Assembly: GCA_021307315.1 (NCBI GenBank)
Contig: JAJSPD010000017.1
Location: 558,001 to 622,000 of the forward strand
Origin: Bisporella sp. PMI_857
Taxonomy: Eukaryota > Ascomycota > Leotiomycetes > Helotiales > Helotiaceae
Direction of reading: 5' to 3'
Length of the DNA: 64,000 bases
Every line of letters begins with the position of its first letter. Position 1 is the first letter of the stretch. Both the position numbers and the translations under genes were made by a program. Below, one piece after another: positions 47,614 to 58,527 of the stretch. The notes below the pieces were generated by a model. The model had not been told where the DNA came from, did not search any database, and saw only the letters and a list, made by a program, of their open reading frames with translations.

Positions 47614-48469
47614 TTAACTGTACTTATCATGCTTGTTTTTAACCTTGATAAGGAGCAACGCCTCATGATAATCGCCTTCCCTCCTAGCTCTCTTCAGCCT
47701 CCTCACCTCATCATCCTCCAACTTTCGTCCAACAGCATCCTCTAGCTCTTTCCGGCTGATCTTCTCTCTGGCCTTCTCCTCTTTGTTCGCTTTTAGCTTC
47801 GGCTTGAAACGTGCCTGCATACGTATTCGCAATGTCGTGTTGAATGTGGTAGAATCTGCATCTCCTCTTATTTCTGGCAGCGCGCTTGCTTTAGAGGAAG
47901 TAGATGGCTTGACCGTAATAAATGTGTCGCGCAGAGTTTGTATTTGAAATGTTCCGGGAGTATCTACAGTTGGTATGGAGAGGAATGACTCCAGCGGAGA
48001 AACTGCTTCTGTGTTCGCAGATAAAATTCCATACTTATCACAACTTAGATATCTGAATCGTGTTAGTTTCATACTTGAACAGACCCTGGTGAACTTACCT
48101 GCCATGATGTCCCTTGAAGCTAAACGTCTCTGTGCCTGCAACTCTGTTCGCAACCCACACCTGTCGAACATCGTGAGGTTCTGCCGTAGCTGGATTGCCA
48201 TCAATCATATTCTCCAAAGGACTCGCGAAGACCTTGCCCGTGGGATCGCACGCAATGCATGTTGGTGGTTCCGAGGGCAGCACAAAGACAATAGGCCCGA
48301 CAATATCCCCAGAAGCTTCAGCTGTGACCCAACTATCGTCGTCTCCCTCATCAGAGGCTTTTACTTCTTTTCCTGCAGATGCTGAGGCATCGCCAAACTT
48401 TTCGTCTACATCCACTCGCTTCCGCTTCTTGACCTTCTTGTCGCCTTTGAATGTCAAAGCTTTTACCAT
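47614..48469 (-). CDS. FRG1 homologue (nuclear RNA-associated, fascin-like fold)
   Basis: Two exons (48469-48099, 48052-47614) give 269 residues. The N-terminus is strongly basic (KGDKKVKKRKR), a likely nuclear signal, followed by SWVTAEASGDIVGPIVF. The core HDVRQVWVANRVAGTETFSFKGHHGRYLSCDKYGILSANTEA is the FRG1/fascin-like beta-trefoil block, interrupted by the intron at the conserved GR|Y. The C-terminus is Lys/Arg/Glu-rich. In animals FRG1 associates with spliceosomal and nucleolar complexes and binds actin; the fungal role is not defined. It shares a 263-bp divergent promoter with the next gene. Confidence 0.9.
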
Positions 48470-48732
48470 TTTGTTAAGAGCATGAGGTTGTATTGGGAAG
48501 GTGGGTTGTTATTTAGAAGAGGTGGAGAATGTGTAACCCAAAGTAGCATGACTGAGCGGTATAGGACGGCAGAATTATCTTGGCACACCCGCCTGCCCCT
48601 CAATATTGCTTCGGATTCGCCCGACTCCATAGTCATAGAAAAAAGAAAGATTATTCTCCCCAAGTTAATAAGTGCTTCCCTTCTTGCTTTGCTTCATCTT
48701 TGATACATACTTACCTGTGAACCTGGTATAAA

Positions 48733-49945
48733 ATGGCAGCCTCCGCCGTGACTGTTACTCTAGAGGACCTGAGAACAGGTGGGTCGATCAACAACCTTGG
48801 TGTATTCCTTTTAATGCCTTCTAACAAGACCAGGAAATGTCCCGTTTGCTACCTTAGAAGAGGCTTTTGGCCCGGATTCTTTGGGTATAATCTTAGTTAA
48901 AGATGTTCCACAGGATTTCAAAGAGTTAAGGCATCGTCTTCTCAACTACTCTTCTTATCTCGGGAATCTTCCTTCTGTCCACTTAGGTTGGTCTATTGCG
49001 TCCACTTACCTATTAAAGTAACATGGAACAGAGAAAATCGAGAATGCGGCAGCAAAGTATTTGACAGGCTGGTCGCTAGGAAAAGAGACCCTGAAGAATG
49101 GTCAGGTCGATACTCTGAAAGGCTCATACTACGCAAATTGTGCGTTCTATGTCGACTCTTCTTTGTCGTGCGCCAAGCCTACTCCAGAGTTCAACGAACA
49201 GAGCTTTCCTGAGTACTTGAGTCCAAATCTATGGCCGCCAAATTCAGTGTTGCCGGGATTCCAAGAGACGTTTGAAGCCCTATGTCGTATTATAATAGAC
49301 ACCGCTGTTCTGGTGGCTCGCGCATGTGATCGATATGCGGAAAAAGAGATTCCAGCATACAAACCAGGATATCTAGAGCATGTGGTCAAGACTTCTACCA
49401 CAACAAAAGCTCGTTTGCTTCATTACTTCCCATCAGACCCTAAAGATACGAAACCTGACAACGAGAAGGCGGATGATGACTGGTGTGCCACGCATTTAGA
49501 TCATGGCTGCTTGACTGGCCTTACATCTGCCATGTTCATCAACGAGACTCGACAACCACCAGTGATACCCATAAGCTATGCTTACAGCCCGCAGTATCTC
49601 CCTTCACTTGCCGAGCTGCCTTCCTCCCCAGATCCCACCGCTGGATTGTACATTCAGTCGCGAAGCGGTGAGACGGTGCAAGTCAAGATTCCGCGAGACT
49701 GTATAGCTTTCCAGACGGGTGAAGCGCTGGAGAAAATTACCAAGGGCAAGTTCAAAGCCGTCCCTCACTTCGTTCGCGGCATTCGGCCAGGTGTTGCAGA
49801 TGGGGAGAACGCTGGCGGCCGCATAGCAAGAAATACCCTTGCGGTTTTCACTCAACCCAACCTTGGGGAGGTGGTTGACATTGACCAGGATATTACTTTC
49901 GGAGAGTTCGCCAGAGGGATTGTCGCGAAGAACACCACTTCATGA
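48733..49945 (+). CDS. 2-oxoglutarate/Fe(II) oxygenase-like protein (isopenicillin N synthase-like fold)
   Basis: Three exons (48733-48778, 48834-48986, 49032-49945) predict 370 residues. The iron-binding triad is visible: His221-x-Asp223 in CATHLDHG and distal His312 in KGKFKAVPHFVR; an Arg about 25 residues on (RNTLAVFTQP) is placed for the co-substrate. The preceding QTGEALEKITKG is typical of this fold. The N-terminal GNVPFATLEEAFGPDSLGIILVKDVP also fits. Substrate is unknown; the widespread occurrence of such genes in plants and fungi argues against assuming antibiotic synthesis. Intron 2 has a GTTGGT donor. The gene is divergent from the FRG1 homologue. Confidence 0.85.
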
Positions 49946-50856
49946 TGCACCCTCAGCATAAAATATACTGTATATTATCATCATCCTGCATATGAGCGAA
50001 TTGTTTCAATCTATTTGTATTTATCTTACGAAAACTGCTTAGTGAAATAGTCGATCTTTGGCTGGCACGTGTTGGCATAGCAAGCGGAGTGACGACGCCA
50101 AGCCTTTTGAATTCCCATGTATTTGGTTGTTTGCAAATCGCAAATACTGTATTCATGACACCACCATCAACCTCCACTAGATGAACACACATCTAAAACA
50201 ATACAACACTAGAACATCCAGCAAAAGACATACCTTTACACAAACGCACCGTGTAGGTCTTACAATCGAGGCTTAAGTCGGGTCATTCTCTTCTCCATGA
50301 GGCTTGCTTCAGAGTTATTTCTGTGGCACACCACTTCCCCAGATCTTCAAAATAGAATGTCCCGCGAGGCATATTGATGCGATGGCGCCACCACCAGCTG
50401 CTCGATTGCTGCAAGGCTGGCAATAAGACGAAGGGCTATTCCTCATTAAGCATGGCATTGTCAAGTTCCTGTTGGTTCCTGAGTTCGAGCTGAGTTCGCC
50501 ACTGTGATCCCTGTTGTCGCTAACCCTAAGGACCGCCCCATCACTGAACGCATCTTGTCCTTGTCGTTAAAAAGAGGTCCCCGCAGAAATGCACCAATAT
50601 AGATGCAGGACCGCTCAAGGTAGTTTGTTCGCAGAAGATCAACAATTAAGCAAATGGCTGATCTTCACTGTCTGGAGAAGGTTCTTATGACTTTGTACCC
50701 CGCTTTCAGCATCATTTTTGCTGTTAGCCTTATCTCCAAATGTAAGCCAACTCGAGTAGCTACCTGACCGAGCGGAGCTATATACTTGAGAAAGCGCTCC
50801 CCCTTTCACTTCTTGTCACACCTTTTCACCTATGTAGTGAAGATAACAATACAATC
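49946..50856. other. 0.9-kb intergenic region
   Basis: It holds the 3' flank of the oxygenase-like gene and the promoter of the glucanase gene. No gene or repeat recognised. Confidence 0.5.
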
Positions 50857-52458
50857 ATGTTACTCAGACAAGCTTTGGCAACGCTTCTTGCGCTTGGCAG
50901 TACTACTGCTCTGCCCACAGCCTTGACGTGAGATCCTGGTAACCTTCTCTAGTCCTGCTTGCGCGCTAATAGCCTTCTCAGAAAACCATTTTTCCAAAGA
51001 TCAGTCAGCTTTGCATTTGGCAGTGAGAAAGTACGGGGCCTAAACATAGGCGGATGGCTAGTTTTAGAACCATGGATAACTCCATCGATATTTCGATCAG
51101 TCGACCAATCTCTGGGCATCGTTGACGAACTCACACTTACACAAAAGTTGGGATCACAAGCTGCTCTAGAGATCCTCAGGCCTCACGTAAGTCAATTTAT
51201 ATCTTCAACAGCACGATTGAGGACTGACCTCCATAGTGGGATAGCTGGGTAAGATGGGAAGATTTCAAAAAGATTGCAGATGCCGGATTCAACACCGTAA
51301 GAATACCAATAGGCTACTGGGCATACTCGCTTGACTCGGGAGAGCCATACACACAAGGAGCCGCACCATACTTAGATGCCGCAATTGATTGGGCACGGAG
51401 CACTGGGCTTAAGATTTGGATAGATTTACACGGAGCACCAAAGTCTCAAAATGGTTTCGACAACAGTGGCCACAGAACAACATCTCCAGCATGGCAGCAA
51501 GGAGACTCGGTAGCACAGACTCTAGCTGTGCTGCAAACTATTACGCAGAAGTATGCCAAGCCCGAATACCAAGACGTTGTGGTAGCTATTGAGCTCTTGA
51601 ATGAGCCATTGGGACCTGCACTCAATCTTGACGTTTTGAAACAATTCACTAGAGACAGCTATGGGCAGGTTCGTGCGGTCAGCGACACACCAGTCGTATT
51701 CAGTGATGCGTTCAATACTCCATCTTCATGGAATAACTTTCTTGGTGGCTCTGACACCGACGCTTACAACGGTGGGTAAATCGTTTTATACTTAGTTCCA
51801 TACTAACGATCAAACAGCAATCATAGATCATCACGAATATCAAGTCTTTACCAACGACCTTGTTGCCATGTCGCCAGCACAACACATACAACAAGTCTCC
51901 ACAAATGCCCCCAGCTACGGCGGCTCCGATAAATGGGTAGTCGTAGGTGAATGGACTGCTGCCATGACAGGTAAGCTAACCCCGCTATGAAAATTCCATT
52001 TTCTCGTATAGGAATCGGGAGCTCGAGAGTCGTTTTTAGGCCGCGACCTTCCCTTTGTGTTGTGGCTTTAGCTCTTAAGACATGCTCCGGCTCCTGTATG
52101 TAAAAAGAACAAGAGTAATTGCTGATTCGCCGAAGACTGCGCACCAGCTCTCAACGGCTACGGAATTGGTGCCCGCTACGATGGTACCTACCCAGGATCC
52201 TCAGTTGTTGGGTCTTGTGCAGGGAAGAGCGATATCACGACTTGGGATGAGCAATTTAAGAGTGATACTAGAGCATATATTCAGGCTCAGATTGCCGCCT
52301 TTGAGCAACAAGCTGGCTGGATCTTCTGGAATTTCAAGACGGAGGGAGCTCATGAGTGGGACGCATTTAAGCTGTTGGATAATGGCATCTTCCCCGCATT
52401 GTACAGTTCGAAGCCTCGAACAATGTCCTCAACGAGCTCAGGTCAAGAGAAATACTGA
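50857..52458 (+). CDS. Secreted exo-beta-1,3-glucanase (GH5 family)
   Basis: Five exons (50857-50927, 50982-51186, 51237-51771, 51818-51970, 52136-52458) give 428 residues. A signal peptide (about 1-19, LLALGSTTALP) is followed by VRGLNIGGWLVLEPWITPSIF, the family hallmark. The acid/base Glu215 is in ELLNEPLGP and the nucleophile Glu315 in VVVGEWTAAMT. DHHEYQVF and GWIFWNFKTEGAHEWD are also conserved. It releases glucose from beta-1,3-glucan in the wall or for nutrition. The last intron is longer than the others (165 bp). The C-terminus after LLDNGIFP departs from the usual short ending, which hints at a frameshift or a missed intron there. Confidence 0.92.
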
Positions 52459-53000
52459 AACCATTAGACGAAGCACAGTTGGCTCCGTCGAGAGCTTTTA
52501 CGTTTCATGACTGTAACATATTCTGGCGATTTTGGCTATGGAAAAGTGGATTGGCATTGTCTTTTTGAATATACCCACTATCGCTCAAGTTTGTACTCTA
52601 TTTAGATAGATCAAACAATATCAGCAACTGAATGTTTACCAACAAATGTTTTCCTGAATTGCTCTAATCGAGACAAAGGGCATATATAATATGAGCGGAC
52701 ACAACTGACGTGCATACTTGTTCAAAGATTCCTGCCAATTTCAAAGTGCTTTGCTTTCAGTACTGTGTGAGTTATATGCAATATATTTGTATCTATTAGA
52801 ATGGTTGCTCTCTACAAGCCTGCCAGCTGTTAGTACTACAATCCAGCTCTATCTTTACACAGAAAATTAATTAAACAACTCGATGGCTTACCCATCTCAA
52901 AATCATGTAACAGCATGTCATGTTAGGCTCACATTAATGGGCGAGGAATTTCTTTAAACAAGAATAAGCTTTAAATTCCACGGTCGTCCTTGATCAGATA
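52459..53000. other. Intergenic spacer, no gene recognised
   Basis: AT-rich non-coding sequence downstream of the glucanase gene. Confidence 0.45.
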
Positions 53001-53315
53001 TTATTGATAGCCGCAAATATGTTCCGTAATTGGAAGCGCTTTTTCAAAGCACGATTTATTGACGAGCATACGCCTGACCCCCGGGGGAAAGATAGGATTG
53101 CCGTTGTAATACTGGCCCAATAACGCGATATCGTGCTTTTCCCCGTATAGTAACATTTGATCTTGGTACGTACAGAAACGAATCGGTGTCATGATTACTA
53201 CATCATGCACGTGATTGATTTGTATGTAAAATAAATATAATAACCCCTTTATTTGGGCTAATTTATCCGCGTTTAACTTTACTACAAAGGTTGGCTCGCC
53301 CGTGAATTTATTCAT
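53001..53315 (-). CDS. Hypothetical small ORF (104 codons)
   Basis: A frame from ATG 53315 to a stop at 53001, directly downstream of the ABC transporter gene on the same strand. Its composition is protein-like (balanced residues, few repeats; motifs such as GEPTFVVKLNADKLAQIKGL and FPPGVRRMLVNKSC), unlike the low-complexity shadow frames nearby. I recognise no family. It may be a real small gene, an exon of a larger one or a decayed fragment. Low confidence. Confidence 0.3.
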   Translation of the reverse strand: MNKFTGEPTFVVKLNADKLAQIKGLLYLFYIQINHVHDVVIMTPIRFCTYQDQMLLYGEKHDIALLGQYYNGNPIFPPGVRRMLVNKSCFEKALPITEHICGYQ

Positions 53316-53412
53316 AAAATGTAATATGCATTTTATGGCTTGTCGCTCGTTGGAGCTTAAGTGTCAAACTAATGTGTGAACCATTATATTTATTTCCCTC
53401 TATCTCTATCTC

Positions 53413-56400
53413 TCAGGTTTCCTCTATACCTTCGGATGCCATATTTTGAAAATCCGTGATAACTTCCTGTATTCGACCATCTTGCATAACTACCAAAAAA
53501 TCTCTTCCAGGTTTTGTGTGCTCAGCCAAAACTCCAAGTCTGTGCGCAACAATAATGACAGTGTGGCCTTTGCTTGTAAATTCCTCTTCAATGATAGAGT
53601 AGATGGTCGATTCTGTAGCAAGGTCGAGGGATGAAGTAACTTCGTCTAAGAGGACAACAGGTGTCACGCCGGCACGTCGCGACGTTTTGGCTTTGACGAG
53701 TGCCCGGCAAAGTCCGAACAATTGATACTGCCCTCCAGACAGCTCCTGGAAGTCTGAAACTTTCCTGTCAAGAATTGGGTGCTCGACGAATAGGGAGATA
53801 TCAGTTGCCTCTGAATCCAAACTTTCATTCGAGCCTGTGCTCCCGCCGAAAAAGTGCGGCCAGAGCCCCGTTTTTGACAATGCATCAGTTATAATATCGT
53901 CTGATGATGATGCTTCTGGGTCTAAATTGAAGCGCAAGGTCTCATTTGACAAAAGCAGTGAATCTTGAGACATAGTAATGAAGCACTCCTGCCGTAACAG
54001 ATCTAGGCTAACTTGACTGATATCGACACCATCTAGCTCGATTGTGCCAGACTGCAATTCTAGCATTCGGAGGAGTATTGAAAGCAATGTGCTTTTGCCA
54101 CTAAATCCACAGTGAGTCTTTACTTAGTATGATTCTATGTAAAGGCACTCACCTGCCCGTACGCCCACACACGATGACTTTCTGGCCAGCATCAATGTTC
54201 AAACTTAAATTTTGTAGGATAATAGACTCCGCGCTGGAGGCCCATTGATTAGTGCATAGTCTCAACGTATTTTTCGTGAGCCGCTTACTTATATGCCGCA
54301 GTCACGCTTTTCAGTGCGATTTGTCCTTTTGAGGGCCAATTTTTAGGAGGCTCCAAGTCCCCGCTCCTTTCACTCTTAGATAGAGTTGCCTTCTCGAGGG
54401 CTTTCAGGCGAGAAACGGCTCCTAGTGATATCTCTAACGCAGTCCAGTTCTCTACTAATTTCAGTAATGTCCCATTCGCTACGAGCATGATATTAAGTGC
54501 AACTCCAACCTGACCACCACTAATGCGTCCTTGGAAGAATACAGCTGTAGCAACGATACTCGTTGCAAGAGCTGCAGCTAAAAGATCAAGAACTATATTA
54601 AGCCATCTTTGTAGGGCAGAGAGAAGAAACTCAGGACGCTGGGCGTTATCCACAGATGAGATGTTTTTCTGTATAACTGCTCGAGACCAACCAAATGCCC
54701 GAATTGTTTCGAGGCCCTCGACCTGGCATCTTTTAGTGGACTGCTTTCTAGAATTCAGAGCTAATACTAACAGATTCTAAGAAACTTGAGAAGACTGCTG
54801 CGCCAGATTCCAGCTCTAGGAATCGAAGCTGCCTCGACGTCCGCAGATAAATCTTCTGGACAAGATAGACTAGGGCCATGCAACCGGGGAGAGATAGCGC
54901 AAGCCATTTTTGGGTGAAAAAGAGAAGAGCGACTTGCATGAGGAGTTTGAAAGTTTCTGGTAGTGTTAACACCTTCTTAGATATCAGGAATACGGAGTCT
55001 AATCTTACGCGCCGCTAAACTTGATAATGCCGATGGCAACTGCTTATCGATGAGCTGAATGTCTTGACTAAATCTAAAAGGAGGTTAAATTTAAGTAGTC
55101 CTCTACCAGCAGGAATTCCTACCTGTTCAGAATTGAGCCGTTGTCGGTCTCGGAGAAGTAAGATAGAGTTGCACTTCATAAATATTAGTTAACGTTTTGA
55201 ATAACATTTCAATGCGCTTGAAGCTCGTAGTTCTAACCTCGTCACAATATGCAAAAGGTGTTGATGCAGTCGCATCCCAGATACTGGAGCAATTCGAATG
55301 ATGGTAGACCTTGTAAACTGTCATTAATGGGTGAGTGGCTAATTTTATAAAGATCGCTTACCACATGATGCCATTTGTCGAGGACCATGAGATGATTGGT
55401 AGAAGGATAAATCCATAGATGTATAAAGAGGAGCCTTTATTACTTGACTCGGTCCATACTTGGAGCCAGTACTGTGGCACAATGATGAAGAACGAGTATG
55501 AAGCAGTGCTGCTGACAAGAAGAAGAAGGTTTGTTAAACCGACATAGCGAAAATAGTAGGCTGCATTTCGGTTAGCTATGTATACTAGTTCATGCAGGGA
55601 AAATACCGTAGAGAGTAAGATCTCCAGTCTGCCTGGACAAATCTACCTCGGCCTCATCTTTAGCTCGAACTTTATCGTGGAGCTTACTGAAGTCTGGAGA
55701 TAGAACCGCATCATTCCTGCCATGCGTTCCGGAGGTAAATTTAGCTATATCTCCAGATTTTGCTTTCATGTCCTGCCAGCTCCCTTGTTCCTTGATTCCT
55801 CCGTCCCCCAAAACCACAATTTGGTCGGCAGATTGAAAGTGCTGAGCTATGGCGGTGTAAGTTTGTGATACTAATACCTGAATATGAAGGCATACCTGAA
55901 TTAGAAACTAGCACAACGGTAGTTTTTAGCTGTCGAAATAGCCCTGTTGGCCCAAACAAATTCTCAAAGACCTTATTCTCCGTTTCGCCGTCTAACCCGC
56001 TAAAGCAGTCATCCAGCAAAACTATGTCACATCTTGCGAATAATGCACGTGCAAGTGCCTGCATTTGTTAAATCCAGACACACATCGAATGAAGAAACTC
56101 ACTACTCGCTGCCTCTGTCCTCCAGACATATTGATTCCTCTACTCCCAATTTGCGTCTCGTCTCCTTTTGGAAATGAACTAAGATCATGTGCAAGACAAC
56201 ACATATCAGTCACTGTGCGATACCAACTTTCATCAACCTGGTAGGAAGTACTAGCATTAGCGTAGTCAGTGATACCATGAATCACTTCTCTAATACTGCC
56301 ACTTGGAAGCCAGGGTTTTTGAGCACAATATGCTATACGCCGAGTTGATAACTTGATCAATCCGCCAGCCGGGGCTATCTCTCCCAAGATAGTGCGCAAC

Positions 56401-58527
56401 AGAGTCGACTTGCCGCTTCCAGTTGCGCCGGAGATTATAACCAGCGATCCAGGAGTTACTTCAATATCTATATTTTTTAATATAAGCTGTGTCTCGCCTA
56501 TCTGTAATTCCTGGATTATGATAGCTGCGCTTGAGTTTGCTAATTGGCCAGATTCCTGATTCCAAGACTCGCCGTTGACAGTAGCCGTTGGCAGACTCCC
56601 GCGCTGATCTCGCAAGGATGGCCGAAGCAAGAATGCCTGGATTCTATCAAAACCAGCAAAGGATGCAACTGCACGTGGCACAATAGTCATGATCATGTTT
56701 GCAGGATGAGTAACCATACTTAAGATGGCCATTGTGGTGAATGCAGTCTCTGTATCAAGGTTACGACCACGAGCTGCTGATATAACAGCGAAAATTACAA
56801 GTGTGATAACTGGTGCGAAAATTCCAAGCGCATTAGCTACGTCAAAGTCAGCATTTAACTAAATGTTAGGTTGAGGCAAACTGGCGACGAACCAGAAGCA
56901 TTGTAATATACCATTATCCATCTAAGTTTCGATGCTGCCAAGAGCTCCTCTTTTCGCAAGTCTTGAACGCGGCTTGTAATATAATGTTGAAATCCAAGCA
57001 TTTTGATAATCTTCATTGAGCTTAGCATAGAGCTTGTAGCTGCAATGCGGCTTTGTGTTGCGTTGTTCCAAGCTTTTTGACGAGGCGCCAGGTGTTTTGC
57101 AACGTAGCGACTCATGTAGGAACATACTATAAATATTACAGATAAGAAAGGAGCACAAAGCATAATGAGGTCCTAGACTTACAGTATATCAAAAATAATG
57201 GGAGAGGCCATATCCATCCCACTTCGTAAGCCAGCAAAAATACGCCAACCGCCACTTCAACAATTTGTGCCCATGTTTCATGAACCATTTGAGCAATCCC
57301 ATCGAGACCATCTGCATCTGTACTCATAAGTGTCGTAGACTCGCCATTGTCATAAGCAACGCTTGGCGAATTCATGATCTTATCATGTATGAGGCCTATA
57401 AGTGCACTTCTAGTTGCAAGCCTTAGCCTATTTAGCTGATTTTGATAAACCGATGTTGATATCTGGTAGTCATGAGCGTGTTGCTGGGGAGAATAGGGGT
57501 CAAGAACCAACCGCAAGACCAATATAAACAACCACAGCTGAAATGATGAGCCAATCGCCATAGTCGCTTACTGCACCAGTGCGATATTCTATAACAAATC
57601 TGATCGATCGTTTAATGAGAATAGGCTGAGAGTATCGAAAGACAATCAAGAATAATCGAGGAATAATAGCGGCAAGAAATGGCTCCTTAATGCATTTTAG
57701 TAATGTCAGAGGCAAAGCGCTTCTTGTTTCGGGTTTAGCTATCTTGTGAGAATGATGCAGCAGATTCGTGGGGTAAGTGGCTAACCTCGCTGAGACCATG
57801 TTTGAAGGATTTTTTTCCTTGTAAGTTCTGGTTTAATATCGTGACTGAGAAATGGTAAATCTTGATCGATAAGGACATTTCGGTACCCTTGGAGCAGAAT
57901 AGGAATGATCCAAGTAAAAAAAGCCCTGCTTAAGACGCCGTTCAACTCCTCGGGGGATTGCTGTTTGTTAATTATATTGAAATCTAGCCGTTTGGTCCTG
58001 AGCTCAAGCATTAGAATCACAAAATGGATACAACATCGAATTTGAACTGGGCGTGAGATCTCTGGATGCGCTGCAACCCCAGACTGTACTGTCAGGAGGA
58101 CAGTGTCACATATGAGCATTGCGACAAGATAAAGAGTAGCTAAATCTGAAGGTTTGAGAGATCGCCGTTGCTCTAAATGCAAAAGTAGACTCAGGCCTGG
58201 TGCAGCAAGCAGAGAAGCCAGCAGCGACGTAACGAAGGTGATCTCCCATTGCTTAGATGAGAGGAGATATTTTGTTACATATATCAATAAATTTAGTGAG
58301 ACCAATATTCCGAGAGCCTGTGATCGTTATTGGTATCTTAAGTTGAAAATAACGAGGTGGATCAAGAAAATATCAATGCTGACCGCTTTCAAAGACCCTC
58401 GCAAGCTTGGGCTGGTCTTGATACTTGACGTGCGAAGTTCCCAAAGCCTGACAGGTAAATAAAACAAGAATATAGCAGCACAAGCTACAGATACCGCAGC
58501 AAAAACGTATGCAGCCTCCCAGGTCAT
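53413..58527 (-). CDS. ABCC-type (MRP-like) ABC transporter, many exons
   Basis: Order on the minus strand: N-terminal hydrophobic segments (58527-57850), first transmembrane domain (57735-56600), NBD1, second transmembrane domain (55550-54290), NBD2. NBD1 has Walker A GATGSGKST (56403-56430), signature MSGGQRQRV (about 56100-56131) and Walker B IVLLDDCFSGLD with Asp at the catalytic position. NBD2 has Walker A RTGS|GKST split by the intron at 54101-54151, signature LSGGQ (about 53735), Walker B VVLLDEVTSSLD and the switch His in IIVAHRLG. The degenerate first and complete second site is typical of ABCC pumps. I count roughly a dozen introns; only some are fixed. The start (ATG 58527) is uncertain and an upstream exon is possible. 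Substrate unknown. Confidence 0.88.

Noticed and set aside
48733..58527. Oxygenase-like gene, glucanase and ABC transporter as a secondary-metabolite cluster
   Set aside because: There is no core synthase or pathway regulator, and the genes are separated by ordinary spacers.
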